DNA of 64,000 nt. Origin: CAYLMM01 sp964384825. GTDB lineage: Bacteria > Krumholzibacteriota > Krumholzibacteriia > LZORAL124-64-63. The stretch spans positions 1 to 64,000 of the forward strand of contig CAYLMM010000004.1 of assembly GCA_964384825.1 (NCBI GenBank), given 5' to 3'. Made by a program: the position numbers and the translations under genes. Each line of letters begins with the position of its first letter. The first letter of the stretch is position 1. Under the pieces are notes generated by a model that saw nothing but the letters and a program-made list of their open reading frames with translations, searched no databases and had not been told where the DNA came from. Below are positions 53,821 to 60,870 of the stretch, in pieces.

Positions 53821-55005
53821 ATGCGTGAAGCAGTCATCGCCGCGGCGCGGCGGACCGCCATCGGAACATTCAACGGGGGGCTTTCCACGATCCCGGCCCA
53901 CGAACTGGGCGCGACGGTGCTCCGGGACATCCTGGAGCGGACCGGCGTGGATCCGGCCCGGGTGGACGAGGTCGTCATGGGCCAGATCCTGACCGCCGGC
54001 TGCGGCCAGGGCGTGGCCCGCCAGGCCGCGATCGCCGCGGGCATCCCTCACGAGGTGCCCGCCACCACCATCAACAAGCTCTGCGGTTCGGGCATGAAGG
54101 CCGTGATGATGGCGGTCCAGGCCGTCCGTCTCGGCGACGCCGACCTGATCCTGGCCGGCGGCCAGGAGAACATGAGCCTGGCGCCTCACGTGCTGCCCGC
54201 CTCGCGGCGAGGCAAGCGCATGGGCGAGTGGAAGCTCCAGGACAGCATGATCGTCGACGGCCTGTGGGAGACCTTCAACGACTACCACATGGGCGTGACC
54301 GCCGAGAACCTGGCCCGCAAGTACGACATCTCGCGCGAAGAGCAGGACGCCTTCGCCTGCGCCAGCCAGAACAAGGCCGAGGCGGCGGTGGCCTCCGGCG
54401 TCTTCGAGGACGAGATCACGCCGGTGTCCGTGCCGCAGCGCAAGGCCGATCCGATCGTCGTGGATACCGACGAGGGGCCGCGCAAGGGCGTGACGGTCGA
54501 GTCGCTGGCCAAGCTGCGTCCGGCCTTCCTGAAGGAGGGGACGGTCACCGCGGGCAACGCCTCGTCGATCAACGACGGCGCCGCGGCGCTGCTGATCTGC
54601 TCGCGCGAGGCCGCGGCGGACATGGGTCTGCCGGTCCTGGCGGTCGTCAGGGGCTACGCCTCGGCCGGCGTGGATCCGGCCGTCATGGGCATCGGCCCCG
54701 CGCCCGCGACGCGCAAGTGCCTGCAGAAGGCCGGCTGGACGATGGACGACCTCGAGCTGATCGAGGCCAACGAGGCCTTCGCCGCCCAGTCCCTGTCGGT
54801 GAACAAGGAGCTGGGCTGGGATGTCGCGAAGATCAACGTCCACGGCGGCGCGATCGCCCTGGGCCATCCCATCGGCGCTTCGGGCGCCCGCATCCTGGTC
54901 ACCCTTCTGCACGAGATGGGCCGCCGCCGCGTCGAGCGCGGCCTGGCCACGCTTTGCATCGGCGGGGGAATGGGGACGGCCGTAGCGGTGGAGAGGGAGT
55001 CGTAA
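53821..55005 (+). CDS. thiolase (acetyl-CoA C-acyltransferase)
   Basis: Thiolase of 394 residues, the usual length. Catalytic Cys88 (NKLCGSGMK), His349 (GHPIGASG) and Cys379 (LCIGGGMG) are all intact, and QENMS and NASSINDGAAA are typical. It should cleave a 3-ketoacyl-CoA to acetyl-CoA or run in reverse to acetoacetyl-CoA. As last gene of the cluster it completes an activation (ligase), oxidation (SDR) and cleavage (thiolase) series; an enoyl-CoA hydratase and acyl-CoA dehydrogenase are absent, which fits a 3-hydroxy acid substrate. ATG 53821 follows AGCGGAGGAACGGAC. An intrinsic terminator follows. Confidence 0.94.
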   Translation: MREAVIAAARRTAIGTFNGGLSTIPAHELGATVLRDILERTGVDPARVDEVVMGQILTAGCGQGVARQAAIAAGIPHEVPATTINKLCGSGMKAVMMAVQAVRLGDADLILAGGQENMSLAPHVLPASRRGKRMGEWKLQDSMIVDGLWETFNDYHMGVTAENLARKYDISREEQDAFACASQNKAEAAVASGVFEDEITPVSVPQRKADPIVVDTDEGPRKGVTVESLAKLRPAFLKEGTVTAGNASSINDGAAALLICSREAAADMGLPVLAVVRGYASAGVDPAVMGIGPAPATRKCLQKAGWTMDDLELIEANEAFAAQSLSVNKELGWDVAKINVHGGAIALGHPIGASGARILVTLLHEMGRRRVERGLATLCIGGGMGTAVAVERES

Positions 55006-55038
55006 GCTCCGCCCGCCGCCGGACCCGTCGGAGGAATA

Positions 55039-55070
55039 CGAGGCCGCGTCCCCCCGGGCGCGGCCTCGTT
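55039..55070 (+). terminator. intrinsic terminator after the thiolase gene
   Basis: Perfect 10-bp stem CGAGGCCGCG/CGCGGCCTCG with a 10-base loop, followed by TTCG. Ends the GbsR-led cluster. Confidence 0.65.
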
Positions 55071-55088
55071 CGATAATCGCCCCGCCCC

Positions 55089-55118
55089 CCTTGCAATCCC
55101 AGTTTCAAATGCACTAGG
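55089..55118 (+). promoter_or_regulatory. promoter of the DUF7901/GEVED gene
   Basis: TTGCAA (55089-55094), 18-bp spacer, TAGGAT (55113-55118). A leader of about 205 nt would precede ATG 55330; I see no known element in it. Confidence 0.4.
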
Positions 55119-55329
55119 ATGTCGATATGGATTCGCCCCTGCTCCGGGTCCGCGCCCCCGACCGGCCGTTCTCCGGCCATGGGCTCCATCCGCTCGAACA
55201 GGTTCGCTCGACGAAAGGGATTCCTTAGCGGCTTCCGGACCCGGCGGTTTTCGATCCTGCCTCGCCCCCCGCGCCGTCGCATCCATCCGTCACCGGAGGC
55301 GGTCAACTCGCATCGTGGGGGGTGTTTCG

Positions 55330-57564
55330 ATGAAGAAGGTTCTCGTCTTCGCGACGGCGGCGCTCTGTCTCGCCGTCCCCGTTTTCTCTCCGGCCGACTG
55401 GTTCCCCGACAATCCCGACACCAAATGGGCGCAGCTTCCGGATCTCGATCCCACAGGCATCGACGTGAACTGCTCGCCGATGCCCGTCGACTTCGTTCTC
55501 GCCGACGATTTCGAATGCCGGCAGACGGGCCCGCTGACCGGGATCCACATCTGGGGTTCGTGGCTCGATGATTTCGTACCCGATCCCTCGGCGGTCGGAT
55601 TCACGCTCAGCATCCACGCCGACATCCCGGCCGACCAGAGCGGACTGGGCTACAGCACCCCCGGCGAACTGCTCTGGATGCGCGAATTCATGCCCGGGGA
55701 ATTCATGGTCTTTCCCTGGGCCGAGGGGATTCTCGAAGGCTGGCTCGATCCGCCCGAGGCCTATTTCTTCCCGGCCGACACCATCTGCTGGCAGTACAAC
55801 TTCACCGTCCCCGAACCGGAGGCCTTCGTGCAGGAGGGCCAGCCCGACTCCCCGGTCGTCTATTGGCTCGATGTGAAGGCCTTCCCTCTGGACTCGGGGG
55901 CGCTCTTCGGCTGGAAGACCTCGCTCGAGCACTGGAACGACGACGCGGTCTGGGGCTCCGGGCAAGAGCCGTATGCGGGCCCGTGGTTCGAGATGATCTA
56001 TCCGCCGATGCACGAACTGGCCGGCCAGTCGATCGACCTGGCCTTCGCGTTGACCGGGCCGCAGCAGCAGGAGGCCCTCGACTGGGGCGACGCTCCCGAT
56101 CCGGCCTACCCGACCCTGGCCGCCAACAACGGCGCCAACCACGTGATCGTTCCGGGGATCTTCATGGGCGCCGCCATCGACGGCGAACCCGACGGCCAGC
56201 CGGATCCGGCCGCCCTGGGCGACGACAACGACGGCAACGACGACGAGGACGGGGTCGTCTTCCCCTCGCCGCTGCTGCCGGGCCAGCTCGCGACGGCGGA
56301 CGTGACGGTCTCGGCGCCGGGGATGATCGACGCCTGGATCGATTTCGATCAGAACGGCAGCTGGGCCGAGCCCGGCGAGCAGATCCTGGTCTCGGTGCCG
56401 GTCAATCCCGGAACGAACAGCCTCCAGTTCATCGTGCCCGGGTTCGTCGGACTGCCCGGCCAGGGACTGTACGCCATCTCGACCTGCGCCCGGTTCCGCT
56501 ACAGCACCGCCGGCGGCCTGTCGTTCGCCGGTTCCGCTCCCGACGGCGAGGTCGAGGATTACCTGGTCGACATCCCCGGCACCCGGGTCATGAAGTGGGA
56601 GCAGCGGCCCGATCTGGGCACGACCGGATTCGATGTCGCCGCCTCGCCGGGCGAAAGGGACTACATCCTGGCCGATGATTTCCTCTGCACCGCCACCGGT
56701 CCGTTGACCGATTTCGACATCTACGGATCCTGGCGGGGCGACATCCTGCCCCTCGGCGATCCGACGGCGGTCGCGTTCACGATCAGCATCCACGCCGACA
56801 TCCCGGCCGACCAGAGCCCGACCGGATACAGCATGCCCGGCGAACTGCTGTGGATGCGCGAGATCGCGCCGGATATGCCCGAGGTCGATTTCGTGGCCGA
56901 ACCCTACGCCGAGCAGATCGAGGAAGGCTGGCTGGATCCGCCCGACCTCTACGCCTTCCCGGCCGATTGGACCTGCTGGAGGTACAGCTTCCACATCGAT
57001 CCGCATCTGGCCTTCCGGCAGATGGGCACGCCGGCCGAACCGGTCGTCTACTGGATCGACCTGAAGGCCTTCCCCTTCGAGGCGGGAACGTTCTTCGGCT
57101 GGAAGACCACGCTCGATCACTGGAACGACGACGCGGTCTGGGGCGAGGGCCCCGAGCCCGGGGTGTTCGCCTGGTACGATCTGATCTATCCGCCGCAGCA
57201 CCAGTTCGCGGGGGATTCGGTCGATCTTGCCTTCACCATCTGGGAGGACACGCTCACCGGCGTTCCCGGCGGGAAGGTTCCCGAAAGGACCGGCCTGCGC
57301 CAGAACGCGCCCAATCCCTTCAACCCCCGCACGGAGATCCTGTGCACGGCGCCCGCCGGCGGCGGCCGAATGCGGCTGGACGTCTTCGACGCCCGCGGGC
57401 GCATGATCCGCACCCTGATCGACGAACACCGCGCCGAGGGCGAGTTCACCGTGTTCTGGGACGGATGCGATCGCGACGGCCGCAAGATGCCGGCCGGGAT
57501 CTACTTCTCCCGCCTGACCGGGCCCGAAGGCTCGGCCACGGTCAAGATGACGCTCGTGAAGTAG
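55330..57564 (+). CDS. secreted protein: two DUF7901-like repeats around a GEVED domain, FlgD-like tail
   Basis: Exported protein of 744 residues. Signal peptide MKKVLVFATAALCLAVPVFSPA; repeat 1 (about 31-243) and repeat 2 (about 421-639) share KWxQxPDL, HADIPADQS, GELLWMRE, GWLDPP and HWNDDAVWG; between them a GEVED domain (about 252-416: LDWGDAPDPAYPT, DDEDGVVFP, WIDFDQNGSW, GEVEDYLVD). The end carries NAPNPFNPRTEI, VFDARGRMIRTL and FWDGCDRDGRKMPAGIYF. The repeats also share identical DNA (34 nt at 55607 and 56783; 27 nt at 55930 and 57118), so the duplication is recent or kept alike by conversion. Likely a surface or cell-wall protein, function unknown. ATG 55330 is set by the signal peptide. 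Confidence 0.88.
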   Translation: MKKVLVFATAALCLAVPVFSPADWFPDNPDTKWAQLPDLDPTGIDVNCSPMPVDFVLADDFECRQTGPLTGIHIWGSWLDDFVPDPSAVGFTLSIHADIPADQSGLGYSTPGELLWMREFMPGEFMVFPWAEGILEGWLDPPEAYFFPADTICWQYNFTVPEPEAFVQEGQPDSPVVYWLDVKAFPLDSGALFGWKTSLEHWNDDAVWGSGQEPYAGPWFEMIYPPMHELAGQSIDLAFALTGPQQQEALDWGDAPDPAYPTLAANNGANHVIVPGIFMGAAIDGEPDGQPDPAALGDDNDGNDDEDGVVFPSPLLPGQLATADVTVSAPGMIDAWIDFDQNGSWAEPGEQILVSVPVNPGTNSLQFIVPGFVGLPGQGLYAISTCARFRYSTAGGLSFAGSAPDGEVEDYLVDIPGTRVMKWEQRPDLGTTGFDVAASPGERDYILADDFLCTATGPLTDFDIYGSWRGDILPLGDPTAVAFTISIHADIPADQSPTGYSMPGELLWMREIAPDMPEVDFVAEPYAEQIEEGWLDPPDLYAFPADWTCWRYSFHIDPHLAFRQMGTPAEPVVYWIDLKAFPFEAGTFFGWKTTLDHWNDDAVWGEGPEPGVFAWYDLIYPPQHQFAGDSVDLAFTIWEDTLTGVPGGKVPERTGLRQNAPNPFNPRTEILCTAPAGGGRMRLDVFDARGRMIRTLIDEHRAEGEFTVFWDGCDRDGRKMPAGIYFSRLTGPEGSATVKMTLVK

Positions 57565-57605
57565 GAGGCGACCCAGCAGGGAGGAGGAACGGATTCCTCG
57601 CGAAG

Positions 57606-57637
57606 AGACCCCCGGAGGCCGAAGCCGCCGGGGGTCT
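57606..57637. terminator. bidirectional terminator between convergent genes
   Basis: Perfect 10-bp stem AGACCCCCGG/CCGGGGGTCT between the DUF7901 gene and the dehydrogenase gene. Short T-rich tails on both sides. Confidence 0.6.
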
Positions 57638-57662
57638 TGACGCAGAGAGGACCGGTCGCAGC

Positions 57663-58784
57663 CTAGCAGCGCTCCGCGATCGCCTCGGCCATCTCGCTGG
57701 TGGTGCTCGATCCGCCCATGTCGTAGGTGCGGACCTCGCCCTCGGCGATGACCTCGGCCACGGCCTTGTCCAGCTTCGCGGCCATGTCCGTCTCGCCCAG
57801 ATGATCGAGCATCATCTTGGCCGAGAGGATCATGGCGATGGGGTTGACCTTGTTCATGCCGACGTACTTGGGCGCCGAGCCGTGGCTGGGCTCGAAGACC
57901 GCCACCTCGTCGCCGATGTTGCCCGAGCAGGCGAAGCCCAGGCCGCCGACCAGCTGCGCGCAGAGGTCGCTGACGATGTCGCCGAACATGTTCGACGAGA
58001 TCAGCACGCCGTAGTTCTGCGGATTCTTCACCAGCCACATGCACATCGCGTCGATGTTGGTCTCCCACAGCTCGATGCCGGGGTACTCCTTGGCGATCTT
58101 GCGGGCCTCGCGCACCATCAGGCCGCTGGTCTCGCGCACGACGTTGGGCTTCTCGACCACGGTCACGGTCTTGTAGCCGAACTTCTTGGCGTACTCGAAG
58201 GCGTCGCGGCAGATCTGCCGGCAGCCCTTGCGCGTGAAGATCCGCGTGCTGATGGCGATGTCCTCGTTGGGCACGTCGGCCAGGGTGGCCATCTGCGCGG
58301 GATGGGTCTCGGTCAGCTTGTCGCGCACGTCCTGCGGCAGGGGATGGTACTCCACGCCCATGTACAGGCCCTCGGTGTTCTGGCGGAAGACCACCAGGTC
58401 GAGATCGTCGCGGTAGTTCAGCGGGTTGCCGCCGTAGGCCTTGCAGGGCCGCAGGTTGGTCCGCAGGTTGAACTGCTGGCGCAGCCGCACGATGGGGCTG
58501 CGGTAGATCTTGCCGGTGCCCTGGAGTTCGGGAACCAGCTCGGCTTCGGCCTCCTCCTTCGGTTTGCTGGTGATCGCGCCGAAGAGGGCGGCGTCCACGT
58601 TCTTCAGCATCTCGATGGTGCGGTCGGGAAGCGGGTTCGCCTCCGTGCGCCAGAACTCCCAGCCGATGTCGCCGTGGACGTACTCGGCGTCCAGGCCCAG
58701 CTTGTCCAGCACGACGCGGGTGGCGTCCATCACGTCCACCCCGACGCCGTCGCCGGGCATCCAACCGATACGGTACTTGGCCAT
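57663..58784 (-). CDS. isocitrate/isopropylmalate dehydrogenase family enzyme
   Basis: NAD(P)-dependent beta-decarboxylating dehydrogenase of 373 residues. Start GWMPGDGVGVDV; substrate loop SPIVRLRQQFNLRTNLRP with the Arg residues that hold the malate part; catalytic Tyr in NTEGLYMGVEY, Lys in TVVEKPNV, and metal Asp residues in LISSNMFGDIVSD; C-terminal EPSHGSAPKYVG binds the adenosine. The loop differs from standard LeuB (LLxLRKxLxLFANLRP) and from standard IDH, so the exact substrate (isocitrate, homoisocitrate or another 3-substituted malate) is open. ATG 58784 follows AGGAGGATTTCGGA. Single-gene unit. Confidence 0.9.
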   Translation of the reverse strand: MAKYRIGWMPGDGVGVDVMDATRVVLDKLGLDAEYVHGDIGWEFWRTEANPLPDRTIEMLKNVDAALFGAITSKPKEEAEAELVPELQGTGKIYRSPIVRLRQQFNLRTNLRPCKAYGGNPLNYRDDLDLVVFRQNTEGLYMGVEYHPLPQDVRDKLTETHPAQMATLADVPNEDIAISTRIFTRKGCRQICRDAFEYAKKFGYKTVTVVEKPNVVRETSGLMVREARKIAKEYPGIELWETNIDAMCMWLVKNPQNYGVLISSNMFGDIVSDLCAQLVGGLGFACSGNIGDEVAVFEPSHGSAPKYVGMNKVNPIAMILSAKMMLDHLGETDMAAKLDKAVAEVIAEGEVRTYDMGGSSTTSEMAEAIAERC

Positions 58785-58882
58785 TCCGAAATCCTCCTGC
58801 GAGCGGTCGGTTTTGGCGCCGGCGGGGAGCCGGCTTCCTCTCGGTCGAGTCAAGATAGCCCGAACCGACGCCGGGGCCAAGA

Positions 58883-60172
58883 TCAACCGGGGCGGTCGGC
58901 GTCGTTCCGGTCGGCGGGGGCGAGGATCTCGGCCTCGAGCCGTTCTCGGATTTCGACCATCTCGGGGCGCAGGGCGTTGCGGCGATTCTGGCCGTCGAGC
59001 CTGACGGCCACCGTCTGGGCCACCAGGACCATGAAAAGCGGGATGAGCAGGGGCACCAGCCGCCGCCGGCGATGGTGCGAGAGCAGGCTGCAGCCCGCCG
59101 ACGTGCCCGAGGCCAGGATGATGCAGAAACCCACCGCCGAAACGTAGAGCGACTGGAGGTTCAGCCATCCCCGGTCCGCCGAGGCCAGGGCGAAGGGCAG
59201 CACCGTGATCACCGTCCAGGCGAGGAAGAAACGGATCGGCCGGCTGCCGAAGACGATCCCGAAGAATCCGAAGGCGATGATCATCAACGAGACCATCACC
59301 CTGATCGGGGTTCGCCACTCGTAGACCAGCTGGATCAGGGGGTGGCCCGACTGGACCAGCGAGCTCTGCTGCATCGGGAAGATCAGCAGGTTCAGGTAGC
59401 GGAAGATGTTCTTCAGGGAGATCCAGGTGAAGTTCAGCGTCGTCCGGGGCTGCGCCCGGCCGATCGAAGACTCCTCCCAGCCCCAGATCCCCTGGGCCAC
59501 GTAGAAGACCGCCCCGACCAGGACCAGCAGCATCAGGTCGGCCGAGAAGATGCCCCGGCGGCCGCGTTCCTTGTAGAAGAAGAACTTGTAGGCCAGCAGG
59601 CAGCCCAGCATCGACAGCGAGGCCGTGCTGGTCAGGCCGGCGACCGCCAGCAGGGCCAGGCTGATCAGGTACAGGGGCGATCCGATCCGGCCCTCGTTGT
59701 GCAGGTCGTTGCGGATCAGGCAGATCAGCACCGTCAGATAGAGCGAGGCGGTGACCAGCGGCTCCAGGCCCGAGATGGACATCAGGATCTTGCCGTAATG
59801 CCCCACCGAGAACGCGAAGAGGATCGACGCCAGCAGCGACATCCCGAATCGCGGGAACAGAAGCATCGACAGCTGGAAGACCAGAAAACAGTTCAGCGCG
59901 TGGATCAGCAGGTTCAATGCGAGATAGCCGGCGGGGTCGGTTCCGAAAAGCCGGAAGCCGCCCAGGAATCCGAGCTGCAGCAGGGGCTGGCTGAAGATGT
60001 TGCCCAGGTACCGGAACAGGATCAGGGGATCGGCCGAGAGCAGCCACGCGTCGTGGAGGATCCCGATATCCGCCTGATTCCAGATCGGAACCGAAAGGAT
60101 GCGACCGTAGACCGCGAAGACCAGGACGGCCAGCAGCAGCAGGATCGTCGGACGTCTCTGCAAGATTCTCAT
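58883..60172 (-). CDS. polytopic membrane protein, GT-C-like
   Basis: Protein of 429 residues with about ten hydrophobic helices and a charged C-terminus. The start RRPTILLLLAVLVFAVYGRIL then an acidic first loop (WNQADIGILHDAWLL) and LNLLIHALNCFLVFQLS resemble the GT-C glycosyltransferase/TMTC type, like the TPR gene at 25067, but the TPR part is missing and the usual paired Asp is not clear. It may be a glycosyltransferase or a flippase-like relative. ATG 60172 is at the head of the hydrophobic part; the promoter should lie in 60173-60257, shared with the TlyA-like gene. Confidence 0.75.
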   Translation of the reverse strand: MRILQRRPTILLLLAVLVFAVYGRILSVPIWNQADIGILHDAWLLSADPLILFRYLGNIFSQPLLQLGFLGGFRLFGTDPAGYLALNLLIHALNCFLVFQLSMLLFPRFGMSLLASILFAFSVGHYGKILMSISGLEPLVTASLYLTVLICLIRNDLHNEGRIGSPLYLISLALLAVAGLTSTASLSMLGCLLAYKFFFYKERGRRGIFSADLMLLVLVGAVFYVAQGIWGWEESSIGRAQPRTTLNFTWISLKNIFRYLNLLIFPMQQSSLVQSGHPLIQLVYEWRTPIRVMVSLMIIAFGFFGIVFGSRPIRFFLAWTVITVLPFALASADRGWLNLQSLYVSAVGFCIILASGTSAGCSLLSHHRRRRLVPLLIPLFMVLVAQTVAVRLDGQNRRNALRPEMVEIRERLEAEILAPADRNDADRPG

Positions 60173-60215
60173 CCCGTGGTTTTTCCCGTTTTCCGGTCCG
60201 GGGTTACGTCTGAGT

Positions 60216-60238
60216 CTCCAAATGATATATCATTGGAG
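60216..60238. promoter_or_regulatory. palindromic site between divergent genes
   Basis: CTCCAA and TTGGAG half-sites around ATGATATATCAT, a 12-bp perfect inner palindrome, AT-rich in a GC-rich gap. It sits where either divergent promoter would be. Possible operator. Confidence 0.45.
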
Positions 60239-60257
60239 TATGGGGGGGTAGGAAAGG

Positions 60258-60824
60258 ATGTCCATGGCCAGGGGCCCTTACGCTTCGCGGGCCGGCGAGA
60301 AGCTCGCTCACGCCCTCGATCATTTCCGGGTCGACCCGGCGGGACGGGTCTGCGCCGATCTCGGCTGCAGCACCGGCGGGTTCACCGACGTGCTGCTGAA
60401 GCGCGGCGCGGCGCGCGTCTACTCCGTCGACACCGGCTACGGGGTGCTCGACTGGTCGCTGCGCAAAGACGAGCGCGTGATCGTGATGGAGCGGACCAAC
60501 GCCCTGCACGTGGAGCTGCCCGAGCCCTGCTCGCTGGTGGTGATCGACGCGTCGTGGACCCGTCAGGCGAAGATCGTGCCGCACGCGCTGGAACTGCTGG
60601 CGCCCGGCGGCGAGATCATCAGCCTGGTCAAACCTCATTACGAGGCTCCCCGGGAGTGGCTGCGGCGGGGAGTCCTGCCGCCAGAGCGCCACCGGGAAGT
60701 CCTGGAGTCGGTGACCGCGGCCCTGGAGCCGGCGGCGCGGCTTCTGGCCCCGCCCGAGCTTTCGCCGGTTCTCGGCGGCAAGGGCGGCAATCGCGAATAT
60801 CTGGTGCACCTGGTTTCGGCGTGA
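60258..60824 (+). CDS. TlyA-like 2'-O-methyltransferase without S4 domain
   Basis: FtsJ/TlyA-fold SAM methyltransferase of 188 residues. SAM site ADLGCSTGGFTDVLL; the likely K-D-K-E tetrad is Lys in SRAGEKL, Asp in VIDASW, Lys in LVKPHYEA, and Glu in NREYLVHL. TlyA proteins (about 270 residues) carry an N-terminal S4 RNA-binding domain that is absent here; the start is at SRAGEKL, where the S4 linker of TlyA would end. The family methylates 16S and 23S rRNA 2'-OH groups, and some haemolysin relatives are misnamed. ATG 60258 follows TAGGAAAGG; ATG 60264 is possible. Confidence 0.85.
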   Translation: MSMARGPYASRAGEKLAHALDHFRVDPAGRVCADLGCSTGGFTDVLLKRGAARVYSVDTGYGVLDWSLRKDERVIVMERTNALHVELPEPCSLVVIDASWTRQAKIVPHALELLAPGGEIISLVKPHYEAPREWLRRGVLPPERHREVLESVTAALEPAARLLAPPELSPVLGGKGGNREYLVHLVSA

Positions 60825-60870
60825 ATCCGCAGGGGCGCAATCCGGCAAACGCAACCGAAGGACGACATCC

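Noticed and set aside
57663..58784. Assignment as LeuB (3-isopropylmalate dehydrogenase)
   Set aside because: The substrate loop differs from LeuB and no leuA/C/D genes are nearby, so only the family name is kept.
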